Shown here: positions 9,716 to 23,600 of the stretch, one piece after another
How the letters are laid out: every line of letters begins with the position of its first letter
Position numbering within the stretch: position 1 is the stretch's first letter
From: Euonymus europaeus
Lineage: Eukaryota > Streptophyta > Magnoliopsida > Celastrales > Celastraceae
Direction: 5' to 3'
Length of the DNA stretch: 64,000 bases
NCBI GenBank assembly: GCA_963580455.1
Contig: OY756957.1
Location: 2,485,001-2,549,000 of the forward strand
Position numbers and translations under genes: made by a program
Notes under the pieces: model-generated
What the model was told of the DNA's origin: nothing
Database searches by the model: none
Seen by the model: only the letters and a program-made list of their open reading frames with translations

Positions 9716-12700
9716 ATGGAGATGTTCTTCTACTTGGTGTTTGGGGGATTGGGGGCAGTGGTCGCAGCATTGGAACTCAGCAAGAACAACAAGGATAGGA
9801 TCACCACTTCTACCGCTTTCAATTCCTTCAAGAACAATTACCTTGTCGTTTACTGTCTAATGATGGGTAATTTCTACTTCTATATATGGAAGATCACGCT
9901 CGATCTGACTCTCTACTTTAGATCTTACACAATTACTACATGGCTCCTTTCTTGCTTATTCCTCTGAATCTAATATAATTTTCCTTGTGTTACCGTTTTT
10001 AGATATGCACTTTATAAGCATCCCAGACACCAAGTCTGAGGTCACATGATTCCTTTTTTTTTTTAGCTTTAGAAAGTGAAAATTAAAAGAACGATTTACT
10101 CGGAAATGTTCATTCGGCGTCAGGTTCTTGGGGATTCGTGCCTTTTTTATATTATTTATGTGTTGTGATGTTTGCGGCTGACACACTGGATCTGGGTTAT
10201 ATGTTTATGCAGGTTGGAACCAGAGAATACGGGACTAGAAAACTAATCACTAATCATCTTTATTGGTTTTTAATTATTATTGAATGTTGAGCTTCTTGTT
10301 TTGTGGTGATGAGCTTAACTCAAAAATCTCAATGGGTGTGCGATAAAGCAGCCCATAGTGCCGAGTTTACTGACTTTTTCGTTCCAGTAGTTATCTAAGA
10401 GATAGTATGGAGGGGTTACTAGGAACTGCGTTGTATTTGTTATATCTTGCTTCTTTGATATTACTCGTGTCTTACATTTTATATTTGCTAAATCTAAGCC
10501 ACTTTACTAGACTGATTATGGATCGAACTTCCCACAGGCAAAATGAAGTCTGATTATGACTAAGTAGTTTAATATTATTTTGATACTAGTATCTAATTAG
10601 ATTATGGAATATGAGATCTTGCTGATATTACACATGTTTGTTCTTGAACTCGTTAGCGAAATATTAATGACCTTGCAATTCTTTGCCTGACTGTGTACTT
10701 TCTCTGTGGCAATAGCTGGAGACTGGTTGCAGGGTCCTTATGTCTACTACCTTTACAGTACGTATGGCTATGGAAAAGGGGAGATTGGACAGCTTTTTAT
10801 TGCTGGCTTTGGGTCTTCCATGTTGTTTGGGACTATCGTTGGTTCTCTTGCCGACAAACAGTAAGATTTTACTCTAATATGAGTTCTCCCCTTCCCTTGT
10901 CCCTCACCCTTTGTGAATGGAATACCTTGTGCTAATATATTTGATGCTTTTGTGTCTTAAATTCAGGGGCCGAAAGAGGGCTTGTGTGACGTACTGCATT
11001 ACCTATATAATGAGTTGCATCACAAAACATTCTCCTCAGTATAAAATTTTGATGATAGGCCGTGTTTTGGGAGGTATCGCCACTTCTCTCCTGTTTTCAG
11101 CATTTGAATCATGGCTCGTTGCAGAACACAATAAGGTGAAGAATCATATTTCTGTCCTGACTCTTCGTATGCATCACTTTTTGCTAGTTTAGGAAAAAGA
11201 AAGAAAAAATTAGGTGCAAAATGGAATAATCTTTTGGGTTCTATGTATTTGAATGTTGTGTCAGACAGTAGTATCCATGCTGTTATATATTAGGGGGATC
11301 GGCGATTTAAACAGTCAATGTTGAATTTGAATATTACAATATCTAAATTTTAATCTTTTAAGTAATCACTTTCTACACACTCTCCACAACTATATCTTTA
11401 GTCCTTGCAACTTGTTATAAGCTTGCCATTCTGGTTTTACACCTCAAGAGGGACCTTTTACTTTTGCATCATTGTTCTGTTATGTGATTGCTTTTTGGTA
11501 CAGCAAGATGATAGGCTTGTGAAAGAATTCCAGATATTTCTTTAATATGACTCTTCTTAGGAGGATTTTTTTCTTCTGCATTTTGTTGATTGTCAAAAAT
11601 TCAATGTCCAAAGTCCTAATGTTGGGCTATAACTGTAGAGCCAAGAATGTGATTTTTTGTGCATCGAGTTCGCATGTTGCTTTGGTTTGTTCCTTACAAT
11701 GGTCATTTTTGTTCTTCCCTATTCGAGTTGTCTGAGGTCTTAGTGGGGTTCTCCTATACAATGTTGCATTCAGCGCTTTTCTATCACTTTTGTTAAAACC
11801 CAGTGAAAAGTTTTAATCATTAACTGATGTTTGATTTCTCCCATCATACGTGCAGAGGGGCTTTGACCAACAGTGGTTATCACTAACTTTCTCCAAGGCA
11901 ATATTTCTTGGCAACGGTCTTATTGCTATTGTGGCTGGATTACTTGGAAATTTGCTTGTTCACACAGTCGCTCTTGGTCCTGTGGCCCCCTTTGATGCTG
12001 CTGCATGCTTCCTTGCAATTGGGATGGCTATTATTTTATCATCATGGACAGAGAACTATGGCGATTCTTCAGAGAGCAAGGATTTGCTTACCCAGTTCAA
12101 GGGTGCTGCAGTGGCAATTGCTTCTGGTAAGATGCATTATGTACTTTAAGCTGAATAATTAATTTATTTGCTTAAAGCGAATTTTGGCTGAATGAGTGCC
12201 TTGTTTCTATTCCTATTAGTTGTCATTCTCATCGCCTATGAACTTTTCATTTTCTTTTGAATCTCTTACTTAATTCATCAATGATGAATCATCATTCATG
12301 TCATTCAGATGAAAAAATTGCATTGTTGGGTGCTATCCAGTCTTTGTTTGAAGGCTCGATGTATACCTTTGTATTTCTCTGGACGCCTGCTTTGAGCCCA
12401 AATGATGAGGAAATTCCCCATGGTTTTATTTTTGCAACATTCATGTTGGCTTCCATGTTGGGAAGCTCTCTTGCATCTCGATTGATGGCTCGCCCGTCCT
12501 CCAGAGTGGAGAGCTATATGCAGATTGTTTTTATGGTCTCTTCAGTGTCACTTCTCCTTCCCATTGTAACTAATGTATGTCCGAGGGTTCCACCTCATCT
12601 TTTTGTTTTTTTTTTAAATCTTTCTTGTCTTTTCCTTTTATTTTTGTGATTTTGCTTTGTCTTGCTCTTATTCTTTAACTCCACTAATTTGGGACAGTTC

Positions 12701-14011
12701 TTGGTGGCACCTTCTAACGTGAAAGGTGGAAGCATCTCCTTTTCCAGCTGTATCCAGCTTCTTGGGTTTTGTACTTTTGAAGCTTGTGTAGGAATATTTT
12801 GGCCATCCATTATGAAGATGAGGTCCCAGTATATTCCTGAGGAGGCCAGAAGCACCATCATGAACTTCTTCCGCATCCCTCTGAATATATTTGTGTGCAT
12901 TGTGCTTTACAATGTAAGTCCCTTGCTTAACCAATAGGCCTGTGATTTCTTTATTATACTAAGGTTTGAAGTGGATCATTTATCTGGCATACAAATTTTG
13001 ACAGTGTAACATCTGAGCCCTGTCATGATTTGTTATTGTAACATACAGATTTGTCAAAACTAATCTTCCTGGGATGTTTTGTCCAGTCATACTGTTAATG
13101 AAAATGGAAAAAGGCTATTTCCTTATCTTACAAGTTGCTTTCATGTGAAGGTTGACGGATTCCCTATTACCGTTATGTTCGGTATGTGCTCAATTTTCCT
13201 CTTTGTGGCATCTATCTTGCAGAGACGACTCTTGGCCATTGCAGATAAGCCAAGTACGTGCCTCACTCCACATTTTATTTGTTCTGTCAAGCTTTTATAT
13301 AAATGGTGCACATTTGGTTTGTTCAAGCTCGTGTTGTTTATTAAATCAATATCAATTGTAATATTAGCTACTTTGTATTTTGTCTAGCCAATATTCTGGA
13401 ACCCAAACTTCCTAGTATATATATACAATATTCTATAATGATACTCTATATAGGAATAACCTGCATGTAGTCATAAAAAATTTTGGTCTCAATTTGGGCA
13501 TAAATAAGAATAAACTCCACATTGTAATAAGTTATAATTTTTCTAGGTCTCGTTTTAAAGAACTTGCCTCTGCATGGTAATAATTATCTGTATATTGCAA
13601 AATATATATGTTATGTTGCATTAAAAGTTTAAGATAAAATAATAATCTAAATTTGTTTGAATTGTGTTATAGTACAATATACTTGTAGAATTAACGTGCA
13701 GAAAAAAATAATCAAAAGAAATGTAAAAATTTCGAACTTTTAAGATGATTTTGCATATTTACGACACTACAAAGAAACTGTACTATTTTTTAAAAACTGT
13801 GTTTATCTCTTTTTATCAACCTCTATACCTTGCATTTGACATGTTTCATTAATTAATTATCAACATACTATATATTTTATCTCTTATGGTCTATGCCACT
13901 TGCACTAAGGATAACCAAGTCAATAAAATAATTTTTATAACTACACAGCTATTAAGTTATAACCTTCTCATAGTGATAAAATTAGTTTGGTCTGAGATTT
14001 TACTCTTTGTG

Positions 14012-14044
<33 letters not shown>

Positions 14045-14170
14045 CATGATTGTCAAATTCCTTTCGTTATTTATCAGTTCTTATAGTTGGCATTTCTTAA
14101 TGCTACAGAGGCACAAGAATGGACAGGAATGAAGGAGCATGATACGGAAGTGGAGCCCCTAAACATATGA
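9716..14170 (+). CDS. MFS transporter, molybdate-anion transporter-like (MFSD5/MOT2 family)
   Basis: Eight exons join in one open frame: 9716-9866, 10716-10860, 10967-11135, 11856-12126, 12309-12574, 12698-12913, 13151-13253 and 14109-14170. They encode 460 residues, the usual size of this family. The protein starts with a membrane segment, then SKNNKDRITTS and FKNNYLVVYCLMMAGDWLQG. It has the MFS loop GSLADKQGRKRACVTYC between helices 2 and 3, followed by helices such as IGRVLGGIATSLLFSAFESW and SLLLPIVTNFLVAP, and an acidic C-terminus. Family members are membrane proteins proposed to move molybdate or related anions; the substrate here is inferred only. No lesions are seen. It is divergent from the rhodanese pseudogene, with about 230 bp between the start codons that may have been a shared promoter. 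Confidence 0.93.
14009..14044. repeat. GT/AT microsatellite in the last MFS intron
   Basis: A (GT)5 run is followed by (TA)n of about 24 bp inside the 855-bp intron between exons 7 and 8. It is likely to be length-polymorphic. Confidence 0.9.
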
Positions 14171-15000
14171 TTCAAGTTGAGCTGTCAGTCCGGGAAATTT
14201 TGGCAGGTTGAAGGCAAACAAAAAAATTCATTTCGTTCAACTACTACAGTTCCTATTTGATTTGATGATGTGCTAAGTTTGACACTGAAGCATACAAGTT
14301 AATAGAGGTGACAAATTGCACCCCATATAACAAAAGGGTCTCATGAGTTCTTAAAATTGTCTTCAGTAATTCTTATATTAACACAATGTATGAATTATTT
14401 TCTTTTTCTTTTTCTTCTGCTTGTTATGGTTGTAGGAAAGCTTTCATCCGTTTCTGTAATTCTGATTTTAATTTTTTTTTCAAAGATGGGTTTATACTAG
14501 TAATCCAGGAGTAGAATGTTTTTTCTGGACTCCTATCCGTTAGCTTTATTGTACGTGAAAGTTTGTCATGCAATTTCTGGTCAAGTAATTTTAATGCAGA
14601 AAGGTCAAGTTGTGGTTTATTATCTCTGAGTCAGCATGGGGATGTATTTAGATTGGAATGTTTCTTCCTCTCCATACCCCTCAATTCGATTGGAGGTCTG
14701 ACGGTATAGATTTACACTCAATTCATCTTTCAATCCTCAATATTGCTTTGACATGCTTATTGTCATAAATATATATCTTCTATCTATTATAAGATTGTTT
14801 GCAGTGATTTGGTAGCGAATAGGAGGTTTGTTTTCGTACTCGCGCGACTGGGATTCATCTGTGTTAACGCTGGTCGTTCGATCAAATAATGCTGCTTTGA
14901 TTTGATGGTTGTCGTCGCTTTAGCTTTTTGGATTTGTCTATTTCTGAATCCAGTCTTTGCACGTGTCTTCGTTCTCTTTTCTAGATCATTGTCTCAGGTT

Positions 15001-15190
15001 CACGACACTTCTTCTTGCCATTTTCTTTCTTCTTTCCCTTTTCAAAATTTCCTAAATCATTTTCTTCGTTCTTATGGGTGTCCGACAACTCTCAAGGGGG
15101 TCACAACACTTCTTCTTGCCATTTTGTTTGTTCTTTTCATTTTCAAATTTTTCTATATCATTTTCTTCCTTCTTTCGGGTGTCCGGCAAA
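15001..15190 (+). repeat. Diverged 101-bp tandem duplication
   Basis: Two copies starting CACGACACTTCTTCTTGCC (15001) and CACAACACTTCTTCTTGCC (15102) share about 85 to 90 percent of positions by eye. Both are T/C-rich and end in GGGTGTCCGRCAA. They lie inside the candidate Helitron. Confidence 0.75.
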
Positions 15191-16108
15191 AGCCGTAGTT
15201 GATCTCAAGCGCCTTTGGAAGTAATTTGATTCTACGGTTCTACCGGTGTGATCTCCAGCGTCTTTGGAGGTACGTCACATGTACTCTGATTTAGTGTGTT
15301 TCATTCTGTGTGAGCTTCGGGTTTTCATTTATGGTTGTCGTGTTCATTGTGTTGTCTTGATTATAGGTTCCTCTTCTTCCTATTGAGTCGGCTGATTGAA
15401 TTTGATCTTATTGGTACGCTTTTTCCTGCAAAGTTATGATCTCATGGATTTTTTGTTGTGGTGTTTTTTCAGGCTTCGTTAGCCATAATTTCTTCAGGTT
15501 CTGTTTACCACTCTCTGCAGTCTGCATTGATCATTTGGTTTATTGACTGGTGATGTGCAGAATGGAAGGCCCTTTGAATTGCGGACGAGGGAAGTCCACA
15601 TGGTAGGTGGCAATCAACACTTTCTGGGCGGTAGAGTCTAATGATATACCTTTTATCATTGAGGAAGGTAAAAAGCGTTTTGATATCCAGCTGTGCGATG
15701 AGTTGTCCAGCAGTATATCTAAAAATGTTAGGCTGAATTTTTAAATACTTGATAGTAGATAGGCGGCAGATGTAATAACTACAACATGCGGCTCTCCATG
15801 CTATATAGCAATTGAGGTAAGAAGCTACCCTTTTCCAGCCAGATCTGTTGATAATGGTGCTTTGATTGAACATGGCTACTCAGGTGGAAAGCTTCCTTTG
15901 CTTGAAAGATTATTGAAGACAAGATTTTGGTATTATGTTATGTATGTATGTTAATCAGTGTTGAATTACTTGGTACTTTTGTTTGTGTAAAATCGAGAAG
16001 CTGAATAGTTTATCTAGAAAATTTTGTAATCAAATTAACAAAAATCTCTGTATCACGACTGATGTACAAGCTTATAACTATGTTCACCAAATTTTCGTCT
16101 TTTTAAAG

Positions 16109-16130
16109 TGCCCGGGGCAACGCCCGGGCA
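16109..16130 (+). terminator. Helitron 3' terminal hairpin
   Basis: Perfect 8-bp GC stem (TGCCCGGG/CCCGGGCA) with a 6-nt loop, 5 bp before the terminal CTAG. In Helitrons this hairpin marks the end of rolling-circle transfer. It stands out sharply from the AT-rich surroundings. Confidence 0.7.
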
Positions 16131-16139
16131 TGAACCTAG

Positions 16140-16736
16140 TGTGTGTGTATATATATATATAATTTTTTATTTGTTTTAAATTTTGGCTTTCGTTATATTT
16201 TTGAAATAAACAGCAATTCTAAAAATATATATACTAGTTGAACATGTTTTAAAAAATTTCTGAAAAAAGGCTTCGAGAGTAAGTGTGATACTTTCTGTTT
16301 GGGACTCCATATAGGAATATAGGATAGTATAATATTATTATTTAATGTGTAAGTTGATCATTGTATAATTTGATGTATAATTTAATTTTATCTACTATTT
16401 GGAAAAAATATGATACTAGAGTTGTATAGTATAAGATTTGTGTTTTTTTTCATTTAATATGTTTGACTCTTATGCTAAGAGTTCTATATTAAATAAAAAT
16501 GAGTTGAAGGTGTTTTAGTATAATACGACCTTAAGAGCTCATTTTGTATATTTATATTATCTTGAGTTTTTATAAATTCATCCAAATACCTGATAACATC
16601 ATTAAAAGATAATTTTATGCTGCATGAAGTATTATCTCCTACACAAATGGACCGAGAGTTTGTAAAAATGGGTTTATACTTTCTAGGGATTTTGGGGGAC
16701 TATAAAGAGGATCAAGTTCTTACGTGGTTGAGATTA
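16140..16736. other. Intergenic stretch, no gene seen
   Basis: AT-rich sequence that begins with a short GT/AT microsatellite (about 16141-16163). No coding frame with family resemblance and no structural RNA was recognised. Confidence 0.6.
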
Positions 16737-17075
16737 GAGCAAATGCAACGGTAGTGTTTTAGGGAGGAATGTATAATGTATAACAATGTATATTTTTGTT
16801 GATGTGTCTGTATTGAAATATATGTTTTATTGATGTAGATGAATATGTGGCTTGACTTTTTGAAAAAGATATGGAATCTAGTATTGATTTTGATATAGTT
16901 TTGTTGGAGAATGGATAGGGAATATAAAAGTAAATGTTTGATTAATGATTTTGTATTGAGAGATTGTATTGAGAGATTGTGTTATCATGATTTGATTATA
17001 TTGAGAGATTTATTTTTGTGTAATAGAAATAAGATCCATTTGAAAGAATGAACCCTTGTATTGTTGTATTTGCTC
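16737..17075 (+). mobile_element. Tourist-like MITE (PIF/Harbinger type)
   Basis: A 339-bp AT-rich element with imperfect terminal inverted repeats (GAGCAAATGCAACGGTAG at the left, GAGCAAATACAACAATAC read inward from the right). It is flanked on both sides by TTA (16734-16736 and 17076-17078), the 3-bp target duplication of PIF/Harbinger elements. It has no coding capacity. Related, more decayed sequences occur near 31.2, 34.7 and 58.3 kb, so it belongs to a family present several times in the window. Confidence 0.75.
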
Positions 17076-17679
17076 TTAGGTTGATTTCCTGAATGGTGGG
17101 CCCTTTTGGACCAACTAAAATCTAGTGATCCGTAGGCCGAACCTCTCTCAATAACGACGGAAAGGGCCCAAACATTAAAATCCAGCCCAGGATTTCAAAG
17201 CAAAGGAAATGCGTTCAAAATCATCGAAGAGTCGTTCATCAGAATACTAATTAATGACTGCCATGTGCTGCTATGAAACTGTGCATCAGAAATACTAATC
17301 GATTAGTCAGAAATCAGAAATACTAATCGATTTTTTAAATTCCTAATAAAATTATCTCTTGATTTTTCCAATAAAGCAGAAGCAGATGAAGGCTAATGAT
17401 ATAGTAAATTAGTAATATACCCTCCTCTCTGCATAATTATGTTGCCAAAGTCAAGCTTCATTATACAGAGAAGATACCAGTCTAAAATAGAAATGCATTT
17501 TATAGATGGGTTACTGACCCAGAAAATCTCCTATTTCCTCATGGAAGAAGAGGAATGTCAACTAAGTATACAAACACCTTGAGGTTAACCTTGCAAGTAC
17601 TGGTGGAAACAAAGCATTCTATAACACATTATGTACACCTCTTCAAAGTTCAAACTTCAAAACCCAGCACTGAATTTTA

Positions 17680-20600
17680 TCACAGTCCAGTATCAGAAAA
17701 TAATGACAAAGCAGATCGGAGCAGATTCAATGACTTGCCCCTCAATTTGGAAACTGTACACTTGAATATTTGGCATAAACTCTTCTCCTCAATGCCAATG
17801 TCGTCGTCCTCAAGAACTTGGAGCTGTCTTTTCAAGTACGTACTAAGACTGGCTTCTACAACATTAAGAATAGCAAGAGACTCATTTGTGTGCATGGTTT
17901 TTGAGACGAGAAATCCTGCTAAGATATGTTGATTGGCCTTCACAAGCTCCGCTATGAAGCAAGGGAAGACGAGTCTTGCAAATACAAACAATTCATTGTC
18001 CTCGCATTGGTTCCTCCCTCCCTGGGCAAGCCATGATAACTGGAGTTCCTGATACTTGCGAGACAGATTGCCAACCAAATATGAGAGATAGTAGAAAGTA
18101 TTACTAAAAGAAGACTTTGTGACGACAGATGAAGTAATTCCAGAAGATAACACAAGCATCAGAAGCTCATGGTCAACTGCAATCACGTCAGAAACACCTT
18201 GCTTCAGCTTGTTTTCCACTACATCCAAACACTGAAACTGCATTGATTCGTATGGCAGCAAAAGCACCATTTTTAGAGCCACAAAGCAATCCTTTCCAAG
18301 TAAAATCTGACTTAGGGCCCCCGCCTCATCTTCATTGAGCAATACTCCATTAGACCTCATAAAGGAATGGTCAATCAATTTTAATATGTCTCTGAACTGG
18401 GATATGGCAATTAGTTTCTTGAAGATCTCTGCCCAACATGTATGTAAAGGATGAACCGAGAAACAGTTCTCCTTTTCTTTCTCAAGAGGTTCTGCTTCCT
18501 GGAATGTTTCCCATCCTTCGTCCCAGTCATCATTGCTCCAGTTGTTTACTGCATCAGATGATCCTGCAGATTCTACCTCCGCTTTCCCAGTGACAAAGAG
18601 CCCTTCCCACTCTTCCAATATTGCAAGCAAAACATCACAGTGAGTATTGGCACTGGAAGCACTACACAACTTCAAGAAGCAGGCAATTGCCGAGTCAACA
18701 TTTAAGAGATCCTCCAGGGTAATCTCCATGCTTGGTGAGATGGCTGCCACAAGCTGAGACGACTTGAGGGCAACCAGAGTACTTGTAAACCTGATAGAAG
18801 TATCTATATTATCTGATAAACCCTGGTCAGAAGTAGTCTTGTGCTTTTCACTTTTATAAAGCGGTTCATCCCATCCTTCCCATGGCACAACATTTTTTGT
18901 TATCTCTGCTGAGAAACCTTTGACAGTCCTACCTGAGATGAATTGCATAAGCTCTAAGATGTAAACTCGAACGTGACTCGGTAGCTGTGGATCATCTGAG
19001 AATGTGGCCAATTTAACCCAAACTACATGCCTGACCCTCTTTAAAACCGCTATTTCACCTTCCAGCTTACTCAGAGATGATAACAGATTGTACAAATTCT
19101 GATTTTCATTAGATCCATGAACCAACTCTTGTAAAATGGATTCCAACATACACAGATAGAGACACGGAAGATCCTGGATCTCAGCATCAGTTGTACAGCT
19201 TGCTGCTGATTCAGAAAAGACCTCAAAAATTGCCCCAAATCTACAACCAGAAAATGCCATGGCTCTGCAGAAAATCAAAATTTCAATCGCAAAATCACCA
19301 ATTAAACCCTGACTGACATAGCCAATAATGGAGCCCCAGCCCTGACTAGGTGAAATGCTGTCCTCCATAACCAGCCTCATTAAAACCTTCAGGTTACTCA
19401 TCAAGGATTCTGATCTAAAACAGAGATTTTCAGCAACATCAGCGGATGTAAATTGCTGCATTTCTTCAGTCAATCTGATCCAAAAGTTCAAAAGGATGAT
19501 TAGGCAATCCTGCCACGTTGAGTTATCTGGTATATTCCCATAAACACCATATAAAGGTATGATGACCTTGAAATACTGCTTCATAATTTCCAAAGCATCC
19601 AAAGGAGCCACGAGTTTAATATAACTTTTGCACAAATCGTAGGTTTCCTCAGCTTGACTAATTACATCCAGGAAATTCTCAGGATCTCCAACACTCCACT
19701 CTTTCCCAGCTCTGGTTGCTAAAGTTGTCAACAAACTGAAAACATAGTGTTTATAGACATCCTGCCACAAGATGAGACCCCCTGTCACTGGATCGGGATA
19801 GATGCTGACCAGATTTTTTACCATTTCAGCCAGAGGCTCCAAGCTAAATTTATCAATGTGTGTGTAGATTTCACTCTCAAAGTTTTGCAAATTCAAACCA
19901 TCCAACCTAGCAATATTTTTGAAGTTCAGGTTCTTTATGAAAAGAACCCTTCTGCATTCTTGCTCGATAATCTTGTAGTAATAGGCTAATTCACGGGGTG
20001 GTATGTATCCTGGACCTTGGTGTATCATTGGTGACCGCTCCTTAGCTCTCACCAACTGCAAGTAGCACTCTGACAGGAGGCCATATATACAAGCAAGGCG
20101 CTGCTTGTTGCACCCATCAATTGCAGGGTATACTTCCAAGGAAATAGTTTTAATTGTTTCAGCAGCATGACCAGTTATTTCTCCTCTGACTTCTGAAATT
20201 TCACCCATGATATCATCATCAGTCCAAACTTCAGAAACAAGGACAGAACTCAAATATTGTAATAGAACCTGCAGAACAAAGAAAAATCTGCATAACCAAT
20301 AATTCCTGAACCTGCATTCTAATGTATTATCTTCCATAAATATTTTCATAGATATATGCCAGTATCCAAGTACAGGAGCCCACAAACCTCGATACGGTTC
20401 AAGCCATAGGTATCAACCAAGTTCAACACATCCTTTAAAATGAGCTTCTTTTCCAACTTTATTGATTCAATCAGGGAGAAAACAACACTCTTAATGTAGC
20501 TAGAGTCACCAGACAAAAAATGCGTTGCTTCAACACCGGGAATTATTCGCTCCAGCATTCTTGAATGATCTGCTATACGCTTTTTTTCTTCCAATTTCAG

Positions 20601-23600
20601 CTTCCATTTCCTCCAAAATGAGGACTGTGTTTCATCAATTTTCTTTATCTCATCTGGAGAAAAAACTTAGTCATCATTAGGTTACTAAATAAAACCAAAG
20701 CATCACAAGTTCAACAACACAAGATAATTCATGGAGTGTAAATTCTAGAAGTCATTTATGAGTGTAAATTCTAGAAGTCATTTATGAAGTTGAAGCCAAT
20801 CACCAGTATTAAGTGATGCATGCTTCTCTCTGAATTTCTTCAATAACAGTTCCCTCCTCTGAGCAGGATCCTTGCATTCGAATCCAGAATTATGCAGGGA
20901 ACTATACATCATTCCCACATTCATAATGCTGCAAATCTCCTTGTAATTATCCCTTATTTTCAGCTGTTCCTCAATTACTTCCACCCCATTGAAGGCATCA
21001 ACAAGATTCAACAAGAAAGAGCATCCTAGAACATCTTCATCTTCAGTGACTGGCGATTCTATGACAGATTTTGCTAAAGACACAATCAGATTGTCTGTAG
21101 GAGGAAAACCATTCCTTGCCAACCAGGAAAGTATAGTCACCACAGATTGTGTTCTTATGCTTACATATTGATTACCTCGAATAACTCCAGAAACCAATCT
21201 CTTCTTACCATGTTCTGCTTTTATACTCAATTCAAGTAACCATGGGAGTTTTAAAGCAACAAAAGATACTATTTTCCCATTTTGTCTCAAAAGGGACTCC
21301 CAGTTAGTTCCCCCCTCCACAGTTAATTCCTTAACAACTCCTGAAAGAATATTTTTAATCTTATTGAAGTGAACTTCTTGATCATCAATATGGACTTCCT
21401 CAACCAGCTCAGAGCAATCTTTTAGGTCAACTATATCTTGAATACTATAGACTGGATGTGAGATGAATGAGGAACCATGAACTGAAAAATTAGGCGAATT
21501 TGTCCCATCCAAACCCATCAAAACTTCACACTGACCTTCCATGTCTAAATCCTTCCATGCATGGAGAAGCTCACCAATTGACTCCTCATCACAATGGCTC
21601 AAGGCAAAACCAAGTAGCTGCTTTTGGGAGCTTATATCCATGTTTTCCAGAGCTGGACCCCTTGCTATTGCCACACATAAGTCCCAAATGAGACCATGCC
21701 CTTTTTTAGCCAATATAAGGCAGAGGTCAAATGCCAATTGCAGATCCCCAGCAACAGCAGCCTCTCTAGCGATAGCTTCCTGAACAGTTGAGATATCACC
21801 CGAAGAGTTCATCCCAAGAAGTTTAGCAACCTCAATAAGTTCATCAATGAGTAGATAAGCTCCAGCTTGACTAGTGATTGCCATTTTGATGATTTCCATT
21901 GGATCTTTTATTTGCCTATATTGCATGGGTAGAAGAGTTACTCCAAGATTTGGAAGCCTAACAGTAAGTGCATCGATAATATCAGCCTCAGCTTTAACAT
22001 TTCTGCTACTAGGGAGAATATTCAGACATTCCTTAGCTTTCCATATCTGAAACCAGTCAGAGTGATGCAATCAATATTAATTGAAATATAGGCCATCCGA
22101 GTAAATGATATTTAATCATTTTACAGCAAAATAACTTGGTTAAGATTTGAGATTATTGAGAAACCACTGCAGGATAACTGTAATTGCACCTATTTCCTAT
22201 AGAGGGAGAGTCATTGCAGAATCATCCCATCTCCCAATCCATCTAAACCCAATGTTCTCCACAATATTCTTTCTCCTTTCCTCTTTTGATTTTCAAAAAC
22301 CTATGAAGGGCATATATTTCTTGAGGCTTTAGCTTAATACACCAGGCTTATCAGTTTGTACATCTTTATCTAGAAGTAAATTGAAGATGCTACAAGACTG
22401 AAATATAATTAATTTTTTTTTAGAAAAGGCAGAGATCAGGCACAGTAAACTGGCCAAAACAAACTATTTTATTTGTCATCGTTCCTGAAATCCAGAGCCA
22501 TGAAAAAGAATAGAAGTCCAAGGACTTACTTCTGAGCAAGCATAACTTGAAGCTGAGAAGAAATATTCCCTTGCAGCTTGAATAACAAGATTTTCAGCTT
22601 TCTCTGGTGCTAAGGCAACTGAACTTGTACCCTTCAGATAATTTCTCGCAAGCGAAAACTTTCCAGCTTTCAATAGTCCTCTACAGAATCCCGTCAACAT
22701 ATACTCTAGGTCCAGAAAAGGAAAAGCCTTCTCCTGCAAGCATTGCATATCACGCCACATACTTGCCCAATCATTATCCAATCCGCTAGGGTGCCGTCGA
22801 CTAAATTTTGAGAGAATGAGGCGAAGGATCTGTTTTACACCTTTTCCGTCTGCATGAGCTTCAAGGAAAAAACTCATTGGCTTTGGAACCTGAACACAAA
22901 CAAGAACCATCACAACCAGACTTATTCAAACACACCAGCCACAAAATATAGCAATTCCAACCACAATCAACAGTCTTATGGCTTCATTAACTGCCAACTG
23001 TATTTAACTCAGATTACATTTTCTGGATACTAAAGGATTTCTCAAAGTCATTAAACTTTAGGATTTAGACTTTTTCAGCTCCTAGTTTAGACTCATTAAA
23101 CTCTAGGTTTTAGAAATCTTTGGCTCCCATATAATTTATTTTATTTTTATCTTAAATTTGTTGAACTTAGGGATTTAAACTCGTTTTTTCTTTCCCCATG
23201 AACCATTTTCCCATAGGGTTTTCTCCAAGTCCACATGCCTCTGTCCCTCATACTTCTTCTACCATTCTTTTATAGCACATTTTCATAATCTTGGGGGACA
23301 TTTTCTCATGAAGGGGTGTTGACCAGATCAAAACGCAATTCACTGCTTAGTGAAAGGTGCACAGACCAATCAAGAAATTATACAGATTACAAGAACCAAT
23401 GCACCTCGCAAAAGCAGTCTATTGCCAGGAATAATGTGACCAAAGGCCATGTGAAGTCGCCTTTCATATTTCAATCAAACAATCACAATAATTTGAGAGT
23501 CAGGGATCATTCTGATGCCCCTGATCCCCCTAATTGACAAAGAAAATAAAATGTGTAGAGAATGCCTATAAAGTTCTTTGTTCTTTTCCATTTATTTTTT

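Larger units (their letters stand above)
14776..16139 (+). mobile_element. Candidate non-autonomous Helitron
   Basis: The 3' end has the hallmarks of a Helitron: a GC-rich hairpin (TGCCCGGG, 6-nt loop, CCCGGGCA; 16109-16130), then 6 bp, then CTAG followed by T at 16140. A plausible 5' end is TCTTCTATCTATTATAAG at 14776, preceded by A, so the insertion would be between A and T as expected. The 5' end is a judgement by eye and less certain than the 3' end. The interior has no replicase/helicase and no gene I recognise, but does hold a 101-bp tandem duplication. The element lies downstream of the MFS gene. Confidence 0.6.

Noticed and set aside
15505..15873. 122-residue minus-strand frame inside the candidate Helitron
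   Set aside because: No similarity to replicase, helicase or any captured gene was recognised and no supporting splice sites are evident.
17555..17932. Plus-strand frame of 125 residues
   Set aside because: It is antisense to the last exon of the Sec39 gene and has no family resemblance.
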